NCBI RefSeq assembly: GCF_024138165.1
Contig: NZ_CP100000.1
Coordinates: 3,100,001 to 3,164,000 of the forward strand
Origin: Halorussus vallis
GTDB lineage: Archaea > Halobacteriota > Halobacteria > Halobacteriales > Haladaptataceae
DNA length: 64,000 nucleotides
Reading direction: 5' to 3'
Made by a program: the position numbers and the translations under genes. The notes beneath the pieces are model-generated. The model saw only the letters and a program-made list of their open reading frames with translations. It was not told the origin of the DNA and searched no databases. Shown piece after piece: positions 50,768 to 58,233 of the stretch. How positions within the stretch are numbered: the stretch's first letter is position 1; each line of letters opens with the position of its first letter.

Positions 50768-51184
50768 TCAGTGGGCGTTCGAGGTGGACTTAAGAGCCGT
50801 TATCGCGTTTTGGAGGTCCTCGAACCAGTCGACAGTGGCGATATCGGAATCGACCGCGAGTGCATCGTCCCGCCACTGCTCAGCGATGCGAACGATTTCG
50901 GAGACGACGACGTCCCTCGGAACGACGAACGAGTCGAAGAGACGTTCGTTCGGGTCCTCGACCGCGCCGGGGCTGAAACACTTGGTGACGGCGACGGTGT
51001 CCTCGCCGCGTGGTTCGACGACCACGTACGTTCCGCTGTCGAGCAGTTCGAAATTTCCCGCTGTCCCGGAAACCGCGTCCTCCGCGGCCGTCAGCATGTC
51101 GACCAGCGTCAATCCCGTCATGATGCTTTCGACGTAGCGGTCCTCGCCACCGACGAGGTACTCTTCACCGACTCGAATTTTCAT
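50768..51184 (-). CDS. Putative immunity-type protein at the end of the toxin island
   Basis: Start at ATG 51184 (MKIRVGEEYLVGGEDRYVES). 138 residues, acidic, no membrane segment. TGLTLVDMLTAAEDAVSGTA, VTKCFSPGAVEDPNERLFDS and VPRDVVVSEIVRIAEQWRDD look like one compact alpha/beta domain. No family recognised. Its place as last small gene of a minus-strand row of immunity-like genes is the only functional hint. Confidence 0.55.
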   Translation of the reverse strand: MKIRVGEEYLVGGEDRYVESIMTGLTLVDMLTAAEDAVSGTAGNFELLDSGTYVVVEPRGEDTVAVTKCFSPGAVEDPNERLFDSFVVPRDVVVSEIVRIAEQWRDDALAVDSDIATVDWFEDLQNAITALKSTSNAH

Positions 51185-51217
51185 TCTACAGTCCGGCATC
51201 TCACCGTCGCGGATGAG

Positions 51218-51280
51218 TTATTCAAACTCGGGGTCGTACTCGAGCTGAATCGCGAATCCGTTTGCTGAATTTCCACTCAT
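51218..51280 (-). other. 20-codon open frame, possible gene remnant
   Basis: ATG 51280 to TAA 51218 reads MSGNSANGFAIQLEYDPEFE. It could be a real microprotein or the 5' stump of a lost cassette gene; its position between two immunity-like genes favours the latter. No supporting motif. Confidence 0.25.
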
Positions 51281-51330
51281 CGTCGCACCCTTCCTTGTAG
51301 TCCTCTAGTTAATCCTTCCATTTACCGAGT

Positions 51331-52014
51331 TCACAATCCGGTCGGCTCGAACCCGAGGTGCTCCTCGAACTCGTCCATGATCTGTGGTAGTTCCGGGTCC
51401 GGATACGCGACCAGGACGATGGAACCGTCGTCCCACTCGTATGTCCGCCACGCCGGCGAGGACAGGAGCGTCTCGCGGCCGTACGTCTCGACCAGCGCGG
51501 GCGTGAAGACGGTCAGCCAGACGGGGTATTCGAGTTCGTCTTCTTGCAACGAGTCCTCCGTCACCGGCGGTTCGTCCTGGTAGTCCGCGATGGCACTCCG
51601 GAGTAAGTGAGGCATCGCGTACACGACGGCCGGCCGCGAGTTGAGCGCGAAGTATGTCTCCCGCAATACGTCGACGAGTGCGTCGGCGTGCGCTTCGTGG
51701 TCGGCTTCGTCCTCACCGCGTTCGAACAGTGCCTCCTCGATACGGAGTTCGACGTGCGGGAGGTCCGGAGCGCCGAGTGTGTGTTGATTGACGCCGTCGG
51801 CGTACAGTTTCCCGACGATCATGTCCTTCCCGACGCGGGCGTTTCGGTCGTAGGGGCCGTCCCCGACGACGTATCCTTCCAGCGTCGGGTCGTGGAGATG
51901 GTCGGCCTACTCGCCGCCCGTCGAGATGTCCGTGAATCGTGTCCAGACCTTCGAGAGTTGCCCGGTGTCAGCGTCTTCGTCCTTGAAGACGAAGAGGGCC
52001 GTTAACGCACTCAT
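51331..52014 (-). pseudogene. Immunity-like paralog 1, interrupted by in-frame TAG at a conserved Trp
   Basis: From ATG 52014 the frame runs MSALTALFVFKDEDADTGQL to STGGE, meets TAG at 51907-51909 (codon 36), and continues unbroken in the same frame (ADHLHDPTLEGYVVGDGPYD...) to the stop at 51331, 228 codons in all. The intact paralog at 52028-52711 has Trp at this place (GGEWSEHLHDP). A G-to-A change TGG to TAG is enough. A shorter protein could start at ATG 51822 (MIVGKLYADG). Shared blocks: LGAPDLPHVEL, VLRETYFALN, VVYAMP, ALVETYGRETLLSSPAWRTYEWDDGS. Confidence 0.75.
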
Positions 52015-52027
52015 GAACCCCTGGAAA

Positions 52028-52711
52028 TTACCACGGCGGATCGATGTCGAGGTGGTCGTGCATCGCGTCGATGTTGCTCTGAACGAGCGGGTCGGCAGAC
52101 GAAAGGAGAACGACAGTACCGTCGTCCCACTCGTACGTCCGCCAAGCCGGGGCCGACAATAGCCTCTCTCGCCCGTACGTCTCGACCAGTTGTGGGGTAA
52201 AGACGGTGGCCCAGACCAGATAGTTGAACCGACTGCGCCGCAGCGAATCGGCGTCGGCTGGCGTCTCCCCTATCGAATCCCAGATCGCCGTCTGCATCGA
52301 CTCGGGCATCGCGTAGACGACGCTCGGTCGCGGGTCGAGTACGAAGTACGTCTCTCGCAGCACGTCGACGAACGCGTCGGCGTGCGCGACACGGTCAGTT
52401 TCGTCCTCCGCGCGTTCGAACAGGGATTCTTCGACGTGGAATTCGATGTGTGGAAGGTCCGGGGCACCGAGGGTGCGCTCGTTCGCGCCGTCGGCGTAGA
52501 GGCGTCCGACGATCATGTCCTTGCCGACCCGCAGTAGGAGGTCGTTAGGGTCTTCTTGAACGACGTAGCCTTCGAGCGACGGGTCGTGGAGATGCTCTGA
52601 CCATTCGCCGCCCGCCGAGAGATCGTCGAAGCGCTCCCAGACCGTCGAGAGTTGCGCAGTATCCGTGTCCTCGTCACCGAAGACGAACAGCGCAGACAAC
52701 GAACTCATCAC
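52028..52711 (-). CDS. Immunity-like paralog 2 (intact)
   Basis: 227 residues, the only full-length uninterrupted member of the four-gene array. Acidic N-terminus MMSSLSALFVFGDEDTDTAQ, WERFDDLSAGGEWSEHLHDP, LGAPDLPHIEFHVEESLFER, YFVLDPRPSVVYAMPESMQT, and the family end LVETYGRERLLSAPAWRTYE followed by WDDGTVVLLSSADP. No membrane segment. It resembles no family I can name. Tandem diversification behind toxin genes is typical of immunity proteins, so that role is inferred from context. Confidence 0.65.
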   Translation of the reverse strand: MMSSLSALFVFGDEDTDTAQLSTVWERFDDLSAGGEWSEHLHDPSLEGYVVQEDPNDLLLRVGKDMIVGRLYADGANERTLGAPDLPHIEFHVEESLFERAEDETDRVAHADAFVDVLRETYFVLDPRPSVVYAMPESMQTAIWDSIGETPADADSLRRSRFNYLVWATVFTPQLVETYGRERLLSAPAWRTYEWDDGTVVLLSSADPLVQSNIDAMHDHLDIDPPW

Positions 52712-52756
52712 TCGGAGTTCTCAGGAACCGGTCAAATAACTACCTCCGACGCGCGG

Positions 52757-53392
52757 CTATCTCACCGCCGTCTCCAACCCCAGGTGCTCGTTGACGGGTT
52801 TCGGGTCGCCGAGGAAAATCGGGTCCTCGAACGCGACCACAGCGACCGACCCGTCGTCCTACTCCTCGACGCTCCACCCCGGGGCGGACAGCAAGGTATC
52901 TCGTCCGTACGTCTCGACGAGTTCCGGGGGGAAGACCGTAATCCAGCCCACGTAGTTGATGCGGCCGTCTCGTAGCGTTTCGACGGTCGCGGGGAGCGTA
53001 CCGAAGTCGAGAATCACCTCGACGAGTGGGTCGGGAAACGCGTAGACGAACCGCGGGCGGTCGGCCGTGGCGACGTACACCTCCCGTATCACGTCGAGAA
53101 GATTGCGGACCCGAACCGCCAGTTTAGCCTCGTCTTCGACGTCGAACTGTCGCTCCCGAACGTCCAGTTGAACGTACGGCGAGTTGGGGACGATGAACCC
53201 GACGAAGACGGGTTCATCGTAGGAGAACAGCATCCCGCCGACGCCATCCTTCTCGACGATTTCGAAGTTGGAGACGGGTTCTTCTCGACCGGTTTCGAAC
53301 GAATCGGGAAGATCCTCGAAGTGATTGTAGATGTCGACCGGCCTGCCGTCGTCCCTGTCCTCGTACACGAAGACGACGTCCGTCTCGTCCAT
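52757..53392 (-). pseudogene. Immunity-like paralog 3, interrupted by in-frame TAG at a conserved Trp
   Basis: From ATG 53392 the frame runs MDETDVVFVYEDRDDGRPVD to LLSAPGWSVEE, then TAG at 52859-52861, then DDGSVAVVAFEDPIFLGDPK to the stop at 52757. Paralogs 1 and 2 read YEWDDG at this point, so a single G-to-A change has turned the Trp codon into TAG. The remaining 34 codons still match the family, so the lesion is young or is read through. Without readthrough the product lacks its last 35 residues. Confidence 0.75.
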
Positions 53393-53540
53393 AGTTACGA
53401 TGGCTGTCAGGTACGTACGTATACCTATCGTTGGGATTACTACCGGTGGAACTTGTAGAGCGTTCCGTCCGTCGGTCGGCGTTCGACGGTCGGTGACCGA
53501 TTTTCCGATTTCGGACGGGCAGCCGTACTCGCAGTCGAAT

Positions 53541-53759
53541 CTACGACCGGAGACCGAGTCGCTCTTCGAGTCGGTTTCGCTCTTCAAGATAGCCGAACAG
53601 AATCGGGTTATCCGAGAGGACGAGAAGAACGCTTCCGTCGTCCAGTTCTTGCGCCTTCCAGCCGGCGGAAAGCAACGTCTCCCGACCCAGGCGTTCGACC
53701 GCCGCCGGTGCAAAAACGTTGAGCCAGAACACCGCGTCGACACGGCCCGCTCGGAGGTC
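53541..53759 (-). pseudogene. Immunity-like paralog 4, 3' fragment
   Basis: Only the last 70 or so codons remain: DLRAGRVDAVFWLNVFAPAA, VERLGRETLLSAGWKAQELD, DGSVLLVLSDNPILFGYLEE, clearly the C-terminal third of the array family. The 5' part is gone and the fragment begins at the stop codon of the Imm49-like gene. Probably left by a deletion or recombination within the array. Confidence 0.7.
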
Positions 53760-54180
53760 ACTTCCGTCGCTCGAAGAGTGTCTTCGGAACGTACTCCGAT
53801 TCGAACGCGTCTAACTCTTCGACAGGGATACCTCGATCTCGGGCGAGTAGCAAAAAGACGATTGTTGGGAAGCAGACCAAGACGTGGTCGAGACTCTCGA
53901 CTCGTTGTTCGGCCAGTTCATCTTGTCTCGATAGCATCTGTCCGAGTGCGGCGTCCAACGCATTGGTATCTCTGTCGACGATGGCTCGACAGGCGTCACC
54001 AAGACCGGGGTAGGACCCAACCCGTTTGGGAGCATCGGGTTCCATTGCGGTGAGTGCGTCCGCCGCTTCGACTGCCTCATCGTCGCGCCCGAGGATGAGA
54101 TTGGCGAGACAGTTGTCTAGATGAACGTAATACTCGGGAGATTGGCGTTCGATGCCTTCGCTGGCAACTTTAGTGGCCAT
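53758..54180 (-). CDS. Imm49-like immunity protein
   Basis: 140 residues, all helical. YYVHLDNCLANLILGRDDEA, DAALGQMLSRQDELAEQRVE, then the family-like block HVLVCFPTIVFLLLARDRGI PVEE. The pattern of a helix with a small-hydrophobic LPxxxLxxLAxxRGxPV run resembles Imm49, which neutralises toxins of polymorphic systems. Its stop lies on the edge of the fragment of paralog 4. Assignment is from motif memory only. Confidence 0.5.
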   Translation of the reverse strand: MATKVASEGIERQSPEYYVHLDNCLANLILGRDDEAVEAADALTAMEPDAPKRVGSYPGLGDACRAIVDRDTNALDAALGQMLSRQDELAEQRVESLDHVLVCFPTIVFLLLARDRGIPVEELDAFESEYVPKTLFERRK

Positions 54181-54230
54181 CTCCTGAAATGGTCGCGGCC
54201 AGCGCTCCTGTATCGAAGTTTGGCTATACT

Positions 54231-54968
54231 CTACTCGAAGGGTAAATCGTGCTCTTCGCCCTGCCGCGTGTAAAACGAATCGAACGGAGAGCCCCGCTCC
54301 GCGTGGAAGTCCACGTCTCGCGGATTCAGCACAACGTACAGTCGGCGTAGGAAGTCGGCCAATCGTTCGCGATTTCGTTCGCCGATTTCGTCGCTCTCGT
54401 ACCAGATATCCGAGTGTATGTCGATGCAGACTTTGTACACGGGCACATCCGAAGGATAGTCCTTTCGTCGAAGAACGGTCACCTCGATAGGATCACAGAC
54501 CGGCCGTCGATCAACCAGTTCACCGTGATTCACCCATCTGTAGAGGTCCTCGGTTTCTCGACTTACTTCGACATCCCGGCCATCGAGAGTAACGTGGACA
54601 CGTCCAGCTTCGATTTTCACCTCGGAGATCGAGACGACCGAATCCATGGATTCCGCATGTTCGCCGATGCGAGCAGCTACCTGTTCGTAATCAAGCCCAT
54701 TAGTAGATCGAATTTCGTCGGAAGAGACATCTATGGCGCTCGTATCGTACATATTTTTCACGTCAATATCATCGTCGAACCCGTTCAAAGCGTAGGTGAC
54801 TACCGTTGGTGTGAGAAAGCGCTTGCCAGCTTGGAACACTCCGTTACACGCACCGAGGAGTTCACCGTACGTCTCAGCGATAGTCTCGGCTTTGCAGTCG
54901 ATAGTGAACGTCCAACCGCCGCTCAACGATGGGGCGTACGCGACGAAATCCGAGTTCTTCTCTTCCAT
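54231..54968 (-). CDS. Likely immunity protein of the orphan nuclease cassette
   Basis: 245 residues, ATG 2 bases after the stop of the orphan cassette, the tight toxin-then-immunity spacing of these systems. MEEKNSDFVAYAPSLSGGWT, FTIDCKAETIAETYGELLGA, then VHVTLDGRDVEVSRETEDLY and YKVCIDIHSDIWYESDEIGE. Acidic, soluble, no known family. GC content is clearly lower than in housekeeping genes of the window. Function inferred from position only. Confidence 0.6.
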   Translation of the reverse strand: MEEKNSDFVAYAPSLSGGWTFTIDCKAETIAETYGELLGACNGVFQAGKRFLTPTVVTYALNGFDDDIDVKNMYDTSAIDVSSDEIRSTNGLDYEQVAARIGEHAESMDSVVSISEVKIEAGRVHVTLDGRDVEVSRETEDLYRWVNHGELVDRRPVCDPIEVTVLRRKDYPSDVPVYKVCIDIHSDIWYESDEIGERNRERLADFLRRLYVVLNPRDVDFHAERGSPFDSFYTRQGEEHDLPFE

Positions 54969-54970
54969 CG

Positions 54971-57372
54971 TTAGGTATTGAACTCGAAGGACCCTGAATC
55001 TGTTTTGGTCGCCTTCAGCATCGTTCCGTCAGGCAGAAAGATCCTAATCTCGTCAATCCGATTCTCACGGCCCGTATTACGAAGCTCATCGGCATAGTCT
55101 CGGACTTTCCGCTTGATGTCCGATTTATCGACGTTGTTCGCACTGCTAACGTCAATCTCTAACTTCGTAGGACTGTCCCCGATTTCATCCCGGACCTGTT
55201 CTCGGGCAAAGCTATCGTGTCCTTCACGCAATTGGTTATATATGAAGTTATTGAGGCTATCAGTGTTCTTTTGTTCGATGTATCTTCCATCGACCCTAAG
55301 ATCGACCTGTCCATCGATGGGGTCTATATCAATTGAGCTATCTGGATAGTTATCACGATAGAATGCCGTTCTTTCGACTTCAAAGAGTGTGGCTCGTACT
55401 TGGTTATTGTTTCCGTTCGCGATCATCTTCGCGTACTCTTTGTAGTCGTTTCCGTCCAATCCACGCACGTCCTCAAGCCGATTGAAGAGACGGCGAGTCT
55501 CCTGCGGAGAGAGTTTATTTGCTCCAACTGCTCGAACCGTAGCAGCACGAACTTCGACTAACCTACTCTCCTTGACGCCAAGTTCGTCGGCATCAGTAGA
55601 TGCGAGTTTGTTCAGCGTCTTCGAATCGATTTTTCGGAGTCCTTTAATGCCGTTGTCGCCCGCATTCGTTACGACATCAATGTAGAACTTCTGCTCGGCA
55701 TCTGTGAGGTCGTACATTTGATCAATATGGTTGCTGAGCTCCGTGCCGGATAGATCGGACTGCTGGAGTTCTTCTCCCCACTCGTTCCAGTCCTCAGCGG
55801 TCGGACAGCTTCGGCTACTACCAGCAAATCCGCGAACCGGGCCCGAGAACGAACATGATGCCTTGAAATCTAGCAGTTTCTCGGCGGACTCTTTATCTAA
55901 CTTATTCAGCAGTTGAACGCCATCGTCACCATCACGCGCGAGGAGCATCCGAAGTCGATTCTCCTGCGCACGCGACAGATCGTCGATCTTGTGCCCGTCG
56001 AGTTTCCGCATCGCGTAGTACAGCCGCACCTGCCCGGAGGCCGTCTTCGCACCGCCGAGGATGCGCCGCGCACTCCGCTTGCTCAACTGCCAACTGCCCG
56101 CTGCAGCGCGTTTCCCGAGTGTGAACGCGGTCTTCTTCGCCGCGCCAGTCGTCCGCGCCTTCACCGCGTCTAGATACCGACTCGCCTGCGTCAACCGTCC
56201 ATTCGAGTCAAGTTTGTCGACGACCTTCGTGAACGTCTTGGTGCTCTTGGCCGCCTTCGTCGCCTGCTGGCCGAACACCATCGACAGCAGGAAGTACGAC
56301 CCGTAGCCGAAGTACCAGTTGTACTGGAATGCCTTGTAGTGTTCTTCCTGCGTCTGTTTGTCGTACGGGTTGCTGCGGTCCTGCTTGTCCTGGACGCTCT
56401 CGACCATCTGGCTCGGCAGCGTTTTCAGAATCTTCTCCAGCAGCCCGAGTTGGGACATCAACGCCACCATCCGCTGAAGCGAATCCAGGAACCCAAACGG
56501 ATTCTCCAGAATGGCTTTCACCGTCTTCGCCGTGCCGCCCGCACCGACCGTGAACCCGGAGAGGAGTCCGAGGTCTCCGGCGGTACTAACGCTCCCTTTC
56601 GGTCCAATCTCCTTGGCGAGCGACCCGTAGAAGTTCGACCGCTCTAACGCGGTCATCGCCCGGTGGTTCCGGTGGCGGTCGGTGGCTTTCACCTCGACGC
56701 TCGTCCCGCTGAGCGCCGTGACCGACGACTCGATGACGCCCGTCGTAAAGTACCGATTGCCGCTGACGCCGGTCGGCGCATCGTCGAAGCGCGTATCGAT
56801 GCGCGTCTCGCCCTCCTTCTGGATTTGGACGCGCGTCACGCCGCTCGGGTCGCTCGCGCTGTAGCCGATTCGATAGTGCGTCTCCGGGGGTAACGCCGTC
56901 GTCCAGTACGACGCAGCGAAGATGCTTATCTCGGGACCTTTGTAGTCGTGTAACGTCGGGTCTGCTCCGACTTGCAGTTCGTGGCCGTCGTCGACGCTGT
57001 CGCCGTCGGTGTCGGCGTACAGCGGGTCGGTCTCGGCCGAATCGGTGTCCAGGTACGCTCCGGGGTCGTCGCCGCTGTAGAGCGCGCCGAGGAACCGCTT
57101 CGAGTCGCCCGGCGACTTCGTCGCGCTCACCGTCCGACTGCCGTAGCGCTCCTCGTAGTCGTCGATGCCGTCGCCGTCGGTGTCGACCTTCGACGGGTCG
57201 CTGTCGAGCAGGTAGTACGTGCGCCCGACGCCGTATCCGCTCTCGCGCTTCTTGCCGGCCTCCTGTTCGTCCGACAAACCGTCGCCGTCAGTGTCGGCGT
57301 CGTACGGGTCGGTGTAGATGCGTTCGTTCGTCCCGGTCAGGATGCCGAGCGTCTCCAGCGAGTTCGACTGGC
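54971..57372 (-). CDS. Orphan toxin cassette: calcium-repeat stub plus PD-(D/E)xK-like nuclease domain, no start codon of its own
   Basis: The frame opens after a TAA upstream and has no ATG or GTG; the first usable codon is a TTG at 57277. It begins SNSLETLGILTGTNERIYTD, near-identical to residues about 1008-1037 of the 1490-residue protein, then follows it loosely (GVGRTYYLLDSDPSKVDTDG; DDYEER) with extra DxDxDG repeats and an Ig-like part (HYRIGYSASDPSGVTRVQI). A hydrophobic/helical middle (FQYNWYFGYGSYFLLSMVFG) precedes the C-terminal domain, residues about 640-768 from the TTG, with DLRVDGRYIEQK, the D...ExK core of PD-(D/E)xK nucleases. Reads as a silent cassette that can replace the C-terminus of the full toxin by recombination. 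Confidence 0.75.
57280..57368 (-). repeat. Cassette homology block, orphan copy
   Basis: About 89 bases nearly identical (roughly four to six differences) to 59595-59683. Identity stops abruptly at 57368, after GAGTTCGAC on the plus strand, where the orphan continues TGGCTTATTC and the full gene AGGCCGTCG. Weaker similarity continues for another 80 bases on the other side. This marks the cassette junction. Confidence 0.8.
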
Positions 57373-57510
57373 TTATTCTTCCGTCGTGAGACGACCGTAC
57401 AGCTCTTTAACGTCGTATTCGATACCCTTCTCTTCGACTCTCTCTTGAACGTACTCTAGTTGTTCACTTCGACTTTCTATGTCTTTTCTTTCGTCCTTAG
57501 CGTCGAACAC
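57373..57510 (-). pseudogene. 3' remnant of a coiled-coil gene, abutting the orphan cassette
   Basis: The frame is open from a TAA at 57550-57552 down to TAA 57373-57375. It reads LGSLVREVFDAKDERKDIES then RSEQLEYVQERVEEKGIEYD and VKELYGRLTTEE, a charged coiled coil with a natural-looking end. Only a GTG (57510) could start it. Its stop lies 5 bases from the cassette junction, so it looks like the tail of a gene truncated when the cassette was inserted. Confidence 0.5.
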
Positions 57511-57582
57511 TTCTCGGACGAGCGAGCCAAGGGTTTTTCTAACATCGCATTAGTTTAGCACCTCTCCGGGTTTGATAGTCTC

Positions 57583-58212
57583 TTATTTTTCCCCGAGCAT
57601 GGACCACTCTGACTCAGACGTAAGCGTGTCAAGCGCATCGGGAAGCCGATTCTGCTTGAACTCGACCCACTCACTGAGCGTCGCTTCTCGGACAAATTTT
57701 TGCCACTCGTCAGCATCATAACCGACGCTACAGGCTACCTGTTTCCAAAACTCAGTTAGCCACATGTGCTCCTGTTCTCGATGAGCAAGCGGTGGGTCAT
57801 CTTCGTCGAGATACACCTGTTTAGCTTGTTCATACGCTTCCATCGCCCCGTCGCTACCACCGACGAGACGGAAATCCCCGATGTATTCGTACCACGCTCC
57901 ATAGCGGGCCGTGTCGTACGCAGTCGAGCCGTCGAAGTCCTTCGTCCGGTCCAGTAACTCCTCTGCGATTAGAATGCCCTGTTCACACCGGGCAACCGCA
58001 CGGTCGGGCTGACCACCGAGCCGATAACACGTTCCAGCTAAGAGAAAGAAATATTCTCCTTGACTGATTTTCTTCCCGTGAGGATCTTCAGCCCATTCGC
58101 TGAAGTACTGATGTCCGGTTGCAGTGTAGTACTCACCCGCTTCGACGAAGTTACCACGCCTGCGGTGTTTATGCCCAGTTTGAGCGTGCTGATTTGCGAT
58201 GTCGAAATCCAT
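57583..58212 (-). CDS. Likely immunity protein of the full-length toxin (TPR-like)
   Basis: 209 residues, starting 21 bases after the toxin stop. FDIANQHAQTGHKHRRRGNF, FFLLAGTCYRLGGQPDRAVA, WYEYIGDFRLVGGSDGAMEA are TPR-like helix pairs; the end is TLSEWVEFKQNRLPDALDTL. Cytoplasmic, acidic, no signal. Position directly behind the toxin-like gene on the same strand is the main argument. Base composition is lower in GC than the flanks. Confidence 0.6.
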   Translation of the reverse strand: MDFDIANQHAQTGHKHRRRGNFVEAGEYYTATGHQYFSEWAEDPHGKKISQGEYFFLLAGTCYRLGGQPDRAVARCEQGILIAEELLDRTKDFDGSTAYDTARYGAWYEYIGDFRLVGGSDGAMEAYEQAKQVYLDEDDPPLAHREQEHMWLTEFWKQVACSVGYDADEWQKFVREATLSEWVEFKQNRLPDALDTLTSESEWSMLGEK

Positions 58213-58233
58213 ATTGTCTCCGTAAGGGTTCTG

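Noticed and set aside
51907-52861. TAG codons read as pyrrolysine
   Set aside because: No pyl genes in the window, and both positions are Trp in relatives, so a simple TGG to TAG change is the better explanation.
54971-57277. Calling the cassette an independent gene starting at TTG 57277
   Set aside because: Homology to the big gene begins about 90 bases upstream of the TTG, there is no export signal, and no ATG or GTG exists in frame, so an independent start is unlikely.
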